Shown: positions 51,824 through 61,026 of the stretch, piece by piece
How positions within the stretch are numbered: the first letter of the stretch is position 1
How the letters are laid out: every line of letters starts with the position of its first letter
Assembly: GCA_963698275.1 (NCBI GenBank)
Contig: CAVOQE010000001.1
Span: 1,302,001 to 1,366,000 of the forward strand
Reading direction: 5' to 3'
DNA length: 64,000 nt
DNA from: Anderseniella sp963698275
GTDB taxonomy: Bacteria > Pseudomonadota > Alphaproteobacteria > Rhizobiales > Aestuariivirgaceae
Notes under the pieces: generated by a model
Databases searched by the model: none
The model's input: only the letters and a program-made list of their open reading frames with translations
Told to the model about the DNA's origin: nothing
Translations under genes and position numbers: made by a program

Positions 51824-52996
51824 ATGCAGGAGTACCAGATATTTCTTGCGATTGGCGGTGCGTTGTTATGCGGTCTAGTCGCCGATGAGTTCGGTCGCCG
51901 AACGCCGCTTCCAAGGGTCACCGTCCTGATTCTGCTTGGCGTTTTTGCAGGTGACGCGTTTTTGGGGATCATCCCGAGTGAGTTGAATGAATGGTACGGT
52001 TTTCTGGCGACCGTTGCGCTTACCATGGTGGCATTTCTGCTTGGTGGCCGGTTGTCGTTAAGTACGCTCAAGGAGCACGGCAAGGAGATACTTCTTGTTT
52101 CCCTGAGCGTTGTCTCGATAACAGTTTTTTTCGTAGGCGCCGGTCTCATTCTGCTGGGCGTGCCATTCGAAATGGCAATTGTGCTGGCCGGCATAGCCAC
52201 AGCTACGGCGCCGGCAGCGACCCAAGATGTGGTAAAACAGACCGGCGCCAAAGGACCTTTCACTGACACGCTGCTTGGCGTTGTCGCAATCGATGACGCG
52301 TGGGGACTGATGCTGTTCAGCTTTCTGCTCATCGCCGCAGCCACCACTTCCGGACACGCAAGCCCGGAGGGGTTGTCTTCGGGCGTTCGCGATATTGGAA
52401 TTGCAGTAGCAATTGGCGTGGTTATTGGCCTGCCGGCGGCTTATCTGACCGGGCGTTTGAAAAAAGGCGAACCAATACAGTCTGAGGCGCTTGGGGTTGT
52501 GTTCTTGTGTGCAGGAACCGCGTTGTGGCTGGACGTATCGTTCCTGCTGGCGGGTATTGCAGCTGGTGCTACTGTTGTGAATTTTGCGCGACACCACGCC
52601 AGGCCATTTCATGAGATAGAACACGTGGAGTGGCCATTTATGGTCCTGTTCTTCGTTCTTGCCGGGGCCACGCTGGATTTCGCAAGCATGCAGACAATCG
52701 GGTGGGTGGGCATCTCGTATATTGTGTTGCGGCTAATCGCCAGGTGCGCCGGTGGATGGCTGGGGTCGACCCTTGCCGGCTCACCAGCAATCAGGCGCCG
52801 TTGGATCGGGCTGGCCCTGGTGCCACAGGCCGGCGTGGCATTGGGCATGGCACTGGTAGCTGGTGAGCGTCTGCCCGAGTATAGGGACAGCTTGCTGGCG
52901 ATAGCGGTTGGTACGACTGTTGTTTTCGAGATTCTGGGGCCTGTCCTGACGCAGGCAGCCCTGAGGAAAGTGGGAGAGATCAACCGGTTCGACTAA
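51824..52996 (+). CDS. cation:proton antiporter (CPA family)
   Basis: The 390-residue membrane protein has about 11-12 helices. The typical antiporter core is IATATAPAATQDVVKQTGAKGP followed by LLGVVAIDDAWGLMLFSFLL, with the key Asp pair in the VAIDDAWG segment. It probably exchanges Na+ or K+ for protons. The start ATG follows a GGGGCGGTAG stretch. There is no TrkA-N regulatory domain. Confidence 0.87.
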   Translation: MQEYQIFLAIGGALLCGLVADEFGRRTPLPRVTVLILLGVFAGDAFLGIIPSELNEWYGFLATVALTMVAFLLGGRLSLSTLKEHGKEILLVSLSVVSITVFFVGAGLILLGVPFEMAIVLAGIATATAPAATQDVVKQTGAKGPFTDTLLGVVAIDDAWGLMLFSFLLIAAATTSGHASPEGLSSGVRDIGIAVAIGVVIGLPAAYLTGRLKKGEPIQSEALGVVFLCAGTALWLDVSFLLAGIAAGATVVNFARHHARPFHEIEHVEWPFMVLFFVLAGATLDFASMQTIGWVGISYIVLRLIARCAGGWLGSTLAGSPAIRRRWIGLALVPQAGVALGMALVAGERLPEYRDSLLAIAVGTTVVFEILGPVLTQAALRKVGEINRFD

Positions 52997-53130
52997 CCCG
53001 GAGACAAATCGTTTTACCAGGATTTCGCGAAGCGGTGAACCCGCCTGTTTTGAATATGAGAACTGCAAATCTGATGCCGAAGAGTATGCTAAGGTCATAG
53101 ACAGAATCGGGCGCTGGAGGTCGCAGGTAT

Positions 53131-53865
53131 ATGTGTTGGAGCGCGACAGCGTCGCTGGCGATGGTTGGCCTGGGCGGGGTTGCAACCATCGTAACCTTCA
53201 GGCGCGGCGAACCGAAGGCGATCTGGCTGACAATTGGCTACTTTACAGCTATGGAAGCGCTGCAGGCCGCAGGATATGCGGTGGTCGACCAGTGTGGCTC
53301 TTCTGTCAATCAGTCCATCACACTTGTTTCCTATCTGCATATCGTGTTCCAGCCCTTCTTTATAAATGCATTTGCAATGGAGCTTGTTCCCGCACCGGTA
53401 AAGGCGCGGCTGAGGCGATCTGTATTTGCATTGTGTGGCTTGTCATCTGCGGTGATGCTGCTGCAACTGGTCCCGTCGACGTGGGCAGGGCTGTGCCGTC
53501 CCGGGGACGTCTTGTGTGGGCCTGCCTTGTGCCTGACCTCGGGTGATTGGCATATCGCGTGGGATATACCGTACAACGGACTGATGCTGCCGCTTGAAAA
53601 CCTGATCGGCATCCATGCCGGCTTACCGACTTACATGCTGACCGCATTTTTGCTGCCGCTGGCTTATGGCTCATGGCGCTTCGTGGTATTTCATGCTGTG
53701 GCAGGTCCGATACTGGCCAGTTTCCTGACCACCAATCCGAACGAAATGCCGGCTATCTGGTGCCTGTTTTCGATCGGATTATTGCTTATCGCAATCAGTC
53801 CATTGATCCGGCGGAAGTTTGAATCCACCACTTGGTGGGTGTGGCCAAAGGCATGGCAAGCCTGA
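53131..53865 (+). CDS. DUF5765-like integral membrane protein
   Basis: The 244-residue protein has about seven membrane helices and begins MCWSATASLAMVGLGG, the start typical of DUF5765 proteins. Conserved features include HIVFQPFFINAFAMEL, a Cys/Gly loop LCRPGDVLCGPALC, and SGDWHIAWDIPYNG. GGAGG lies ten bases before the ATG. No function is established. It ends convergent to a small minus-strand gene. Confidence 0.78.
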   Translation: MCWSATASLAMVGLGGVATIVTFRRGEPKAIWLTIGYFTAMEALQAAGYAVVDQCGSSVNQSITLVSYLHIVFQPFFINAFAMELVPAPVKARLRRSVFALCGLSSAVMLLQLVPSTWAGLCRPGDVLCGPALCLTSGDWHIAWDIPYNGLMLPLENLIGIHAGLPTYMLTAFLLPLAYGSWRFVVFHAVAGPILASFLTTNPNEMPAIWCLFSIGLLLIAISPLIRRKFESTTWWVWPKAWQA

Positions 53866-53879
53866 GTGCCACCTGATCA

Positions 53880-54113
53880 TTATCGCTCTTCGTCTATCGC
53901 TGTCTCCTGACGGTTGAGGATGTCGCGCAGCAACGCGATCCTGCTATCAGGTGCGTGATGTCTCGACTTGGACAGAGCGTCATCGGCGTACAGCCACTCG
54001 AAGGCTTCAACCAACTCTTCTTCGCTGGCTCCGGTCTTGAGGATTTCGATGACCTGACCTTCGTCGAGTTGACCTGCAATCTTGCGCACGGCGTCAGCTG
54101 TTAACTTGCTCAT
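53880..54113 (-). CDS. small hypothetical protein (77 aa)
   Basis: The protein is helical and charged (MSKLTADAVRKIAGQL, then ASEEELVEAFEWLYAD). It has no recognised motif. The start has AAGGAG eight bases upstream, strong support for a real gene. It is divergent from the S30AE gene, with an Fnr-like box between them, and so may be part of the same low-oxygen response. Confidence 0.72.
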   Translation of the reverse strand: MSKLTADAVRKIAGQLDEGQVIEILKTGASEEELVEAFEWLYADDALSKSRHHAPDSRIALLRDILNRQETAIDEER

Positions 54114-54186
54114 TCACTTGTCTCCTTGCTTTGGATCATATCCGAAGACCCTGCCAGACAATGGCACAGGCAGGTTCTGTTCCGTC

Positions 54187-54200
54187 TTGATAACGGTCAA
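54187..54200. promoter_or_regulatory. Fnr/FixK-like box 6
   Basis: TTGATAACGGTCAA fits TTGAT-N4-ATCAA with one mismatch. It lies about 74 bases from the small minus-strand gene start and about 95 bases upstream (centre) of the S30AE gene start. Confidence 0.65.
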
Positions 54201-54287
54201 TTACAATGTCGGCCGATAGTATTATTGGTTCATCATTCACACAGGTTCTTTGGCTGCCGGGACGGCGATAAACAAGGGAGTTATGCA

Positions 54288-54839
54288 ATGGATGTAGAGA
54301 CGCAAGTGAGCTTTCAAAATCTGGATCATTCCGAAGCAGTTGAAAAAGACATCCTTGAAAAGATTGAGCATCTGCAAAAATTTCATCCACGTCTTGTTGG
54401 ATGCCGGGTGGTTGTCGATGCCCCGCACCGCGACAAGAGAAAGGGCCGCATTTATGAAGTTCGAATAGATTTGTCGGTGCCAGGAAATGACATTTCTGTC
54501 ACGCGTGAGGCGGGCATGAACCATGCCCATGAAGACATTTATGTTGCCATCCGGGATGCTTTCGATGCGGCAAAGCGCCTGCTGGAGGATCGGGTGCGTA
54601 CGATGGATGCGTACAGGACAAAGCGGCATCCGGAGGTTCGGCACGGTCGGCTTGCCAGGATATTCAAGGAAGATGGATATGCCTTTATCGAATGTGAGGA
54701 CGGGCATGAAGTGTATTTCGATCGTGACAGCATGACGAAGGATTTCTGGCCTCGCCTGGAGGTCGGTAGTAATCTCAGATTCAAGCAGTTGGATGGTGAC
54801 AAGGGTCCATATGGCGTTCAGGTCACCTTACAGGATTGA
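54288..54839 (+). CDS. HPF/RaiA (S30AE) ribosome-associated protein with cold-shock-like C-terminus
   Basis: The 183-residue protein has an S30AE domain in residues 1-110 (VSFQNLDHSEAVEKDILEKI, VTREAGMNHAHEDIYVAIRD). A C-terminal small OB-like part (HGRLARIFKEDGYAFIECED, VYFDRDSM) recalls cold-shock domains. It would bind ribosomes in stationary or low-oxygen cells and may touch RNA through the tail. ATG at 54288 follows AAGGGAG by seven bases. The longer upstream ORF start is rejected. Confidence 0.85.
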   Translation: MDVETQVSFQNLDHSEAVEKDILEKIEHLQKFHPRLVGCRVVVDAPHRDKRKGRIYEVRIDLSVPGNDISVTREAGMNHAHEDIYVAIRDAFDAAKRLLEDRVRTMDAYRTKRHPEVRHGRLARIFKEDGYAFIECEDGHEVYFDRDSMTKDFWPRLEVGSNLRFKQLDGDKGPYGVQVTLQD

Positions 54840-54899
54840 TACTCGTAAAGGGATACAAGCCGAGCGATAGCGCATTGAAATCTTGCGCTTAGAGCAACA

Positions 54900-54917
54900 T
54901 GGGTTCAAATGAACCCA
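54900..54917. repeat. intergenic 18-bp palindrome, copy 2
   Basis: TGGGTTCAAATGAACCCA, with leader TTAGAGCAACA. The flanks AGCAAC and GTTGCT extend the stem. It follows the S30AE gene and may serve as its terminator. Confidence 0.8.
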
Positions 54918-54943
54918 TAAAGTTGCTGTTACACTTTGGAAGC

Positions 54944-54991
54944 GATCAGGTTTATGATTCTTGGTTGATTCAACCAAAAATCATCCTGATC
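54944..54991. repeat. long imperfect hairpin adjoining palindrome copy 2
   Basis: GATCAGG pairs with CCTGATC at the outer ends, ATGATT with AATCAT inside, and TTGGTTGA-T-TCAACCAA (54961-54977) at the centre. Related pieces recur after copy 3 (CCTGATCTAG) and near 61653. It looks like part of a composite REP/BIME-type element. The 54840-55054 stretch holds only these structures. Confidence 0.65.
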
Positions 54992-55054
54992 TAGCCGCTA
55001 TGACACCTTCATTCAGGTCTGCAAACGATACAGGACCAGCTGCGGGTTGGCTTC

Positions 55055-56263
55055 TCAACGAGGTTCGGTTTCTTCTGAAGCGGCCGGCGCTGCTTGCCGG
55101 GCCGGAGTGGCTTTATTCCGGACCTGTATTCGCTCCAGGGTCAGAAGGGTAATTGAACCCAATCCCAGAAACATAACTGCCAGATTAATCAGCCAGCCGA
55201 CAACAGGGATAAAATTGAGTATGGCCAGCGCGATCAACCCGGTGGCGAGGACCATCAATTTTATCGCCATTGAACCATCAAGCTGTGTGTCACTTGAAAA
55301 AGCCATCCAAACCCGTGTCGATAAGGCATATGTGCCAAGCAGGTACCCCAGCAACCAAAGCGCGAATATTGCCAGCAAGACGATTGGTATAAGCGGCAAC
55401 CCGACCAGTGTCAGGGCGCTTACCGGTACAAGACCGGCGACAAAGGCCAGACCGAGGAAGCCTGACAACTCTGCCATGCCGGGATTTGCAACCGCGCGCT
55501 GTCTCAGGCGGTCAACCAAAGACGGCATGAAAGCCAGGCAAACTGCCGAGACAATCAGGAAGAACCCCAGTGTTGCCAGGAATGTCAGCACTAGCCCGAA
55601 GAACGATGGCCAGAAGAAGGACATATCTTCAGGCATTGTCTCACGCAGATCACGCATCAGGTCGGAACCCTTGAACGGAACCTGCTGGATGCGATCGGCA
55701 GGAATGACAGATGCCGGAATATTGACCTTGTTTTCGGCAGAATAGGTCAGCTTCCCCTGAATCTTTGCTGCCGGACCGAATTCAATGTCACCGGCGCTCA
55801 GGCGAACATCACCTGAAACCGGGGCATTGAGACTGATTTTTCCGCCTGCAGCCAGGAGGCTGCCGCCGATGGGTGCATTGATGCTGATATTGGCGCCCAC
55901 GATGCGGGCGTTGTGGCCAACCGAAGCTTTCTCGTTCAATCGTACCGTAAACCCGCTGACCGACAGGTCTTCCACTATGTTTCCCCGGACTGTAATACTG
56001 CCACCTACCGCGTAGAGATCGGCACCAACGTCGCTATCGATCTCGACATCAAAGCCGGCTGCATGCGCATCCTTGCCTATTTGGCCAGCCAGGTTGACTG
56101 AGACCCCATAGGCAAATGCATCGCGCTCCGCGCTAACCGACGAAGGAGCCGAGCCGCCGGTGTAAACATCACCACCAATGACCAAGCCGTCTTCTGCATG
56201 AGAGTGGGATGGTGTGAGCGCCATGATCAATATCAAACTGAATACTGCTAGTAATCTATTCAT
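55055..56263 (-). CDS. bactofilin-like repeat protein with C-terminal membrane helices
   Basis: The 402-residue protein has a signal peptide (MNRLLAVFSLILIMALTPSH), then about 150 residues of short beta-helix repeats resembling polymer-forming bactofilins (AHAAGFDVEIDSDVGADLYA, VGGSITVRGNIVEDLSVSG). About five membrane helices follow from residue 215, then a short Ala/Pro/Glu tail. ATG at 56263 has GGAGG just upstream. The repeat part would lie in the periplasm. An Fnr-like box lies 69 bases upstream of the start. Confidence 0.75.
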   Translation of the reverse strand: MNRLLAVFSLILIMALTPSHSHAEDGLVIGGDVYTGGSAPSSVSAERDAFAYGVSVNLAGQIGKDAHAAGFDVEIDSDVGADLYAVGGSITVRGNIVEDLSVSGFTVRLNEKASVGHNARIVGANISINAPIGGSLLAAGGKISLNAPVSGDVRLSAGDIEFGPAAKIQGKLTYSAENKVNIPASVIPADRIQQVPFKGSDLMRDLRETMPEDMSFFWPSFFGLVLTFLATLGFFLIVSAVCLAFMPSLVDRLRQRAVANPGMAELSGFLGLAFVAGLVPVSALTLVGLPLIPIVLLAIFALWLLGYLLGTYALSTRVWMAFSSDTQLDGSMAIKLMVLATGLIALAILNFIPVVGWLINLAVMFLGLGSITLLTLERIQVRNKATPARQAAPAASEETEPR

Positions 56264-56331
56264 TGAGACCTCCACAAGTAATGTGAGCTGATCCGCCTCA
56301 GTTCATGATAGCGCCAGTCGGAGATGTCACC

Positions 56332-56345
56332 TTGACCGGCATCAA
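56332..56345. promoter_or_regulatory. Fnr/FixK-like box 7
   Basis: TTGACCGGCATCAA fits TTGAC-N4-ATCAA. It is about 69 bases from the bactofilin-like start and about 76 bases upstream (centre) of the PNPOx gene start. Confidence 0.65.
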
Positions 56346-56414
56346 GGAAGGCAGGTTCGAAGCATGACAATCTAGTTTGTGTCTTCCACCGTGAATTCGC
56401 AAAAGAGGTATGAC

Positions 56415-56861
56415 ATGGATGAAAACCTGCTTGAGGCGATCAAAACGATACTGGCCAATGGCAAGGACATGACTATTGCCACTGTGCGCGAGGATGGCTT
56501 TCCGCAGACCACTACAGTGAGTTATGTCAGTGACGGCACGACTATATATTTTGGCTGTGATCCCACCTCCCAGAAGGCCAGGAACATTGCGCGAAACGGG
56601 AAAGTCTCGCTGACGGTTAATCTGGATTACACCGACTGGAACCAGATCAAGGGGCTGTCGATGGGCGCCATGGCAGAACAGATCACCGACCCTGATGAAA
56701 TGAAACTCATGGGAGACCTGATGCTGAGGAAGTTTCCGCAAGTGGCCGAATATGTCTCGGATAATCTTGATTCACTGGCCCTGTTTCGTGTGACGCCCAA
56801 GGTGGTATCCGTGCTTGATTACTCAAAAGGCTTTGGCCATACAGATCAGGTTGAAATGTGA
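56415..56861 (+). CDS. pyridoxamine 5'-phosphate oxidase family (general stress FMN-binding) protein
   Basis: The 148-residue split-barrel protein has MTIATVREDGFPQTTTVSYV near residue 19, YFGCDPTSQKARNIARNG, and a VVSVLDYSKGFGH end. Such proteins bind FMN or F420/haem and are often called general stress proteins. I chose ATG at 56415 with AGAGG upstream. The box 56332-56345 suggests control by Fnr. Confidence 0.85.
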   Translation: MDENLLEAIKTILANGKDMTIATVREDGFPQTTTVSYVSDGTTIYFGCDPTSQKARNIARNGKVSLTVNLDYTDWNQIKGLSMGAMAEQITDPDEMKLMGDLMLRKFPQVAEYVSDNLDSLALFRVTPKVVSVLDYSKGFGHTDQVEM

Positions 56862-57077
56862 TTGAATGTTCTCGATTCTGGTAACATCATACTTGCCGCC
56901 GTATCGAGCTTCCATTGCCTCACGCAAGGATGGCCGATCGCGTGGGTCAGGCTGGTCTGATGCTTGCCGCAAATAGTTTCTCTTGAGGACCCGGAGAGTC
57001 CTATCGTCTGTTTCGATCCCGACTGAACAGACTGATCTCAAAACGGGTACAAGGTCGCGGATCAGGTCAGACACCAA
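56823..57077 (-). CDS. possible small hypothetical protein (84 aa)
   Basis: This ORF fills most of the 56862-57152 gap and overlaps the PNPOx gene end by 39 bases. It is charged, with no recognised motif and no convincing ribosome-binding site. It is listed because the gap otherwise holds nothing; it may be chance. Confidence 0.25.
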   Translation of the reverse strand: MVSDLIRDLVPVLRSVCSVGIETDDRTLRVLKRNYLRQASDQPDPRDRPSLREAMEARYGGKYDVTRIENIQSHFNLICMAKAF

Positions 57078-57152
57078 TGTGATACGCGCTTTTTACCCCC
57101 TGAAACATTCCTGAAAAATTTTGGTAAACCACAAATTTGTTGGCTGGCTGTT

Positions 57153-58010
57153 ATGGTGACTAAACCATCTGAGACGAGATTTGACGCGCTGCTTCCACCG
57201 GACATGGCGCTGGCATGTGAGGCGGCAGGCACGACCAAGGCCGGGCGGGACATGTTGGCGCTCATCACCCTCGGCCTGCTCGCTGGCGCATTCATTGCGC
57301 TGGGTGCCATCTTCATGACGGTTGTGGTCACTGGAGCCGGAGATTTGCCCTGGGGTGTCGGGCGGCTTCTCGCAGGGCTGGTGTTTTCATTGGGCCTGAT
57401 TCTGGTCATCGTGGGTGGTGCCGAATTGTTCACCGGCGACTCGCTGATGATCGTCGCCTGTGCAAGCCGACGTATTACGCTGGCAGCGTTGCTGCGTGCC
57501 TGGTCGTTGGTCTATATCGGCAACATCATTGGCGCGATTGGCACCGCAGCGTTGGTGTTTCTTTCCGGGCAACATGGGTTTAACGATGGAGCCGTTGGCA
57601 AGACTGCACTGTCGATCGCATCATCCAAGGCATCTCTTGAAACTGTCCCGCTGTTTTTTCTCGCAGTGCTGTGCAACGTGTTGGTCTGCCTCGCAGTCTG
57701 GATGTCGTTCGGGGCACGAAGCATTACCGACAAGGTCGTGGTGATCGTTCCGCCCATTGCGGCGTTCGTTGCTGCCGGTTTCGAGCACTCAATCGCCAAC
57801 CTGTATTTTCTGCCTTACGCCTTGGCGATCAAAGCGTGGGCAGGTGCCGATTTCTGGACCGCCATCGGGCAGGATGCCACAGCATATGCCGGACTGACGA
57901 TCAGCAGTGCGATGCATAATATTGTTGTTGCAACTGTCGGCAATCTTGTTGGGGGCAGTCTGATGGTCGGTGCTGTGTACTGGTTCGTTTATCTGCGCAG
58001 GCGCGACTAG
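57153..58010 (+). CDS. formate/nitrite transporter (FocA/NirC) family protein
   Basis: The 285-residue membrane protein has the FNT signatures GGAELFTGDSLMI (about residues 90-102) and GFEHSIANLYFLP with the pore His. Six helices are seen. It carries formate, nitrite or a similar small anion across the inner membrane. An N-terminal stretch of 35 residues precedes the first helix. Its placement in a low-oxygen region fits formate or nitrite traffic. Confidence 0.9.
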   Translation: MVTKPSETRFDALLPPDMALACEAAGTTKAGRDMLALITLGLLAGAFIALGAIFMTVVVTGAGDLPWGVGRLLAGLVFSLGLILVIVGGAELFTGDSLMIVACASRRITLAALLRAWSLVYIGNIIGAIGTAALVFLSGQHGFNDGAVGKTALSIASSKASLETVPLFFLAVLCNVLVCLAVWMSFGARSITDKVVVIVPPIAAFVAAGFEHSIANLYFLPYALAIKAWAGADFWTAIGQDATAYAGLTISSAMHNIVVATVGNLVGGSLMVGAVYWFVYLRRRD

Positions 58011-58017
58011 AGCAACA

Positions 58018-58035
58018 TGGGTTCAAGTGAACCCA
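58018..58035. repeat. intergenic 18-bp palindrome, copy 3
   Basis: TGGGTTCAAGTGAACCCA with leader CTAGAGCAACA, starting right at the end of the FocA-family gene and followed by TTGACCTGATCTAG. It lies between convergent genes, where it may act as a two-way terminator. Confidence 0.8.
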
Positions 58036-58126
58036 TTGACCTGATCTAGCGAGGGACCGGCACGTGTTGCCTGGAGCCGTCGGTGTGTCGGCTGGTGTAG
58101 TTAACCATGAACGCTGTTCGAAAAGC

Positions 58127-60817
58127 TCAATTGTTTTTGAGACGTTTTCCCGCAGCGATCACCTCGCGGACAAAAACCGGGATCAAGCTCAAGGCAATAA
58201 TCGCGGCCCAGGCTTTGCCGGGCAGAGGTGTCAAACGCAGAGCGCCGGCCATTTCGGGCTGCAAAGCCGCGATAGTGAGAATAATCAGGCAAAGTGCAAT
58301 TGCGAGCCACACATAGGTGTTACGGGTGATCTGGTTCAAAACCAGTCCATCGCGCCAGTTGCGCATGTTGAACACGTGCCAGAGCTGGGCCAATGCGAGG
58401 GTGAAGAAACACATTGTGGTTATGGCGTCTCCGCGCAGACCCAAGACAAAGGTTGCCAGGACCATGCTCGAGAGAGTGGTTGCAGCGATCACGCTACCGC
58501 CGACAACAATCGTCAGCCACTGTGATTTGTTCAGAATGGGTTCGTCAGGAGGCTTGGGTGGTCTGGCCAAGACGTTGCGGTCTGCAGCGATGGTGCCAAG
58601 CGCAAATGCCGGGAACACATCTGTAACCAAATTGAGGAACAGGATCTGCAAAGGCAGCAGCGGTAGCGGCAGTCCAACCAGAACCGCAAGTCCGACAATC
58701 AGTATTTCACTGAGATTGCAGGACAACAGATAGGTGGTGAACCTGCGAATGTTGGTGTAGATGATCCGGCCTTCACGAATGGCATGGACAATGGTGGAGA
58801 AGGCATCATCCCGCAGCACCATGTCAGCCGCTTCGCGGGCTACCTGCGTACCGCGCAGACCCATAGCAATTCCAATATCTGCCTTTCTCAGTGCCGGGGC
58901 ATCGTTCACTCCATCACCGGTCATCGCGACCACTTCTCCTGCTTGCTGGTGAAGAGTGATGAGATCCAGCTTTTGTTCGGGCGTAACCCGGGAAAACACA
59001 TGTGCGGACCTGGTCTGTGCTCTTTCTGTTTTTGACATTTCGGAAAATGATTTCAGCTCATCTGACGTGATCGCCGTAAAACCGTGCGGTGCCAGTCCGA
59101 TAGCCTGTGAGATGTGATTGGCGGTTGCCGCATGATCGCCGGTGACCATGATGACATTGATGCCCGCCCGCCGGGCGTCGGCAATGGCTGTAGCCACATC
59201 AGCACGTGGTGGATCCTGAAATGCAACAATGCCCAACAAGGTCAGGTCTTGATATGGCGGCACATCCGGCTCGGAAGTGTTTTTCCCGGCAATAGCCAGC
59301 AATCGCAAACCTTGCGCTGCCAGTACCTCACAAACTTCATTCCAATGAAGTCGCTGTTGCCTGTCGAAGGGCACTGAACGGTTTCCCGCGTTCACCCGCT
59401 TTACGTGTGCCAGAACGGCTTCCGGAGCGCCCTTGACCGCAACTGTAAAGTTGCGGCCATCTTTATGCACGGTCGCCATCATGCGTGTCGCTGCATCAAA
59501 GGCGTGCTCGGCAACTTCGCGACACGATGTCAAAAGCGTTGACCGTTCAATTCCATCTGCGCTTGCTGCTTCAAGCAGACTGATTTCCATCGGATCGCCG
59601 GTACTTGCTTGCCCATTCTCGCCCAGCGACGCGTTGTTGCACAGGCAGGAGTGAACGAGCAGAGTGCGCAAAGCCTCATTGCTTGTCCCGGATACGCCGT
59701 GACCTGCCATCAAGAACCGGTCGCTGTCCCGGTCAAAGTCCAGCTCACCATCGTTGGTCACAATTCGGTCAACATGCATCCGGTTTTCGGTCAGGGTGCC
59801 GGTCTTGTCTGTCATGATGACGGTCGTTGACCCCAGCGTTTCAACTGCAGACAACCGCTCGATCAGCGCGTTGTGTCTTGCCATGCGCAACATGCCCCTG
59901 GCCAAAGCAAGTGTTGCGACAATTGGCAAGCCTTCAGGGATAGCGGCAACTGCAAGAGCAACGGAAGTCTCGACCATTAACGTAACGTTCTGGCCGGCCA
60001 ACATGCCAGCGGCTCCGACTGCCGCTGCAATCAGTATCGTCACCCAGATCAAATGCCGGCTCAAGACTTCAAGCTGTCTCTCCAGAGGAGACCGCTCCGG
60101 CGCACTTTGCTCCACGAGCTTTGAAATGCGGCCAAGTTCAGTGTCCATTCCCGTGCCGGTTACGATCGCTTCACCGGTGCCGCGGGTTATGGCGCAGCCC
60201 TTGAACAACATACAGGTCCGGTCAGCCAGTGGTGTGTCCGGCGCAACAGTCTGGACGTCCTTGGCGACGGGCAGGGACTCTCCGGTCAGGGCCGATTCAT
60301 CGGATGCGAGATTGGCTGATGCGATAATCCGCATATCTGCGGCAATCACGTCACCGGCATCAATGATGACGATATCACCGCGTACGAGTTGTTCCGCAGG
60401 AATTGTTTCGATGCGGCCTTCACGCCTGACGACGACCGAACGGGTTGCCAGTTGCCGCAGCGCTTCCATTGAGCGCACGGCGCGCAGTTCCGTAATGAAG
60501 CCGATGCCGGCATTGATTACAAGCACGGCCAGGATGGCAATAAACTCCGTCGTCTGGCCAATCAGCAGGGCAAACCCTGCCGCACCGAGCAGCAGATAGA
60601 CCACGGGGCTCATGAATTGTTTGAGTAGCACCCGAAGCGGGTTGGCCGGCGGGTGGGCCCTCAGGATGTTGGCACCATGCCGGCTGCGGCGATCTACAAT
60701 TTCTGCTGCGGTCAATCCTTGCGCAGGGTCAACGCCATAGGCCTTAACCACTTCAGCTGCCGTGCTGCTGTGGGGAATGCAGCTTGTCGCCATATGGATA
60801 TTCCGATCGGAGGTCAT
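58127..60817 (-). CDS. cation-transporting P-type ATPase (Ca2+-ATPase type, P2)
   Basis: The 896-residue protein has all P-ATPase parts: the actuator motif TGES at about 178-181, PEGLP at 294-298 in the fourth membrane helix, phospho-Asp337 in DKTGTLT, MVTGDHAATA, and MTGDGVNDAPAL in the hinge. PEGLP marks the type II (Ca2+, or bacterial Ca2+/Mg2+-like) class. About ten membrane helices. The start codon is uncertain: ATG at 60817 or at 60793. It is likely a cation exporter of the stress island. Confidence 0.9.
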   Translation of the reverse strand: MTSDRNIHMATSCIPHSSTAAEVVKAYGVDPAQGLTAAEIVDRRSRHGANILRAHPPANPLRVLLKQFMSPVVYLLLGAAGFALLIGQTTEFIAILAVLVINAGIGFITELRAVRSMEALRQLATRSVVVRREGRIETIPAEQLVRGDIVIIDAGDVIAADMRIIASANLASDESALTGESLPVAKDVQTVAPDTPLADRTCMLFKGCAITRGTGEAIVTGTGMDTELGRISKLVEQSAPERSPLERQLEVLSRHLIWVTILIAAAVGAAGMLAGQNVTLMVETSVALAVAAIPEGLPIVATLALARGMLRMARHNALIERLSAVETLGSTTVIMTDKTGTLTENRMHVDRIVTNDGELDFDRDSDRFLMAGHGVSGTSNEALRTLLVHSCLCNNASLGENGQASTGDPMEISLLEAASADGIERSTLLTSCREVAEHAFDAATRMMATVHKDGRNFTVAVKGAPEAVLAHVKRVNAGNRSVPFDRQQRLHWNEVCEVLAAQGLRLLAIAGKNTSEPDVPPYQDLTLLGIVAFQDPPRADVATAIADARRAGINVIMVTGDHAATANHISQAIGLAPHGFTAITSDELKSFSEMSKTERAQTRSAHVFSRVTPEQKLDLITLHQQAGEVVAMTGDGVNDAPALRKADIGIAMGLRGTQVAREAADMVLRDDAFSTIVHAIREGRIIYTNIRRFTTYLLSCNLSEILIVGLAVLVGLPLPLLPLQILFLNLVTDVFPAFALGTIAADRNVLARPPKPPDEPILNKSQWLTIVVGGSVIAATTLSSMVLATFVLGLRGDAITTMCFFTLALAQLWHVFNMRNWRDGLVLNQITRNTYVWLAIALCLIILTIAALQPEMAGALRLTPLPGKAWAAIIALSLIPVFVREVIAAGKRLKNN

Positions 60818-61026
60818 TGGTTGACTGGGTTTCGAACCTCGCAGTTTGCTGCTTGCAACAGATCTTTCTTGCGTTCTCTGTTAAGACCCTATTCGGACAG
60901 CTTGCGGCCGGCATTGATGCAGCGCAAAACGATGTTCTGGCTACGCCAAATTCTGGCGAGGTCGGAAAATGACGGACATCCAGATGGCAGAAGATTGGCG
61001 CGACTATAGCTGCCACACAGCAGAGT

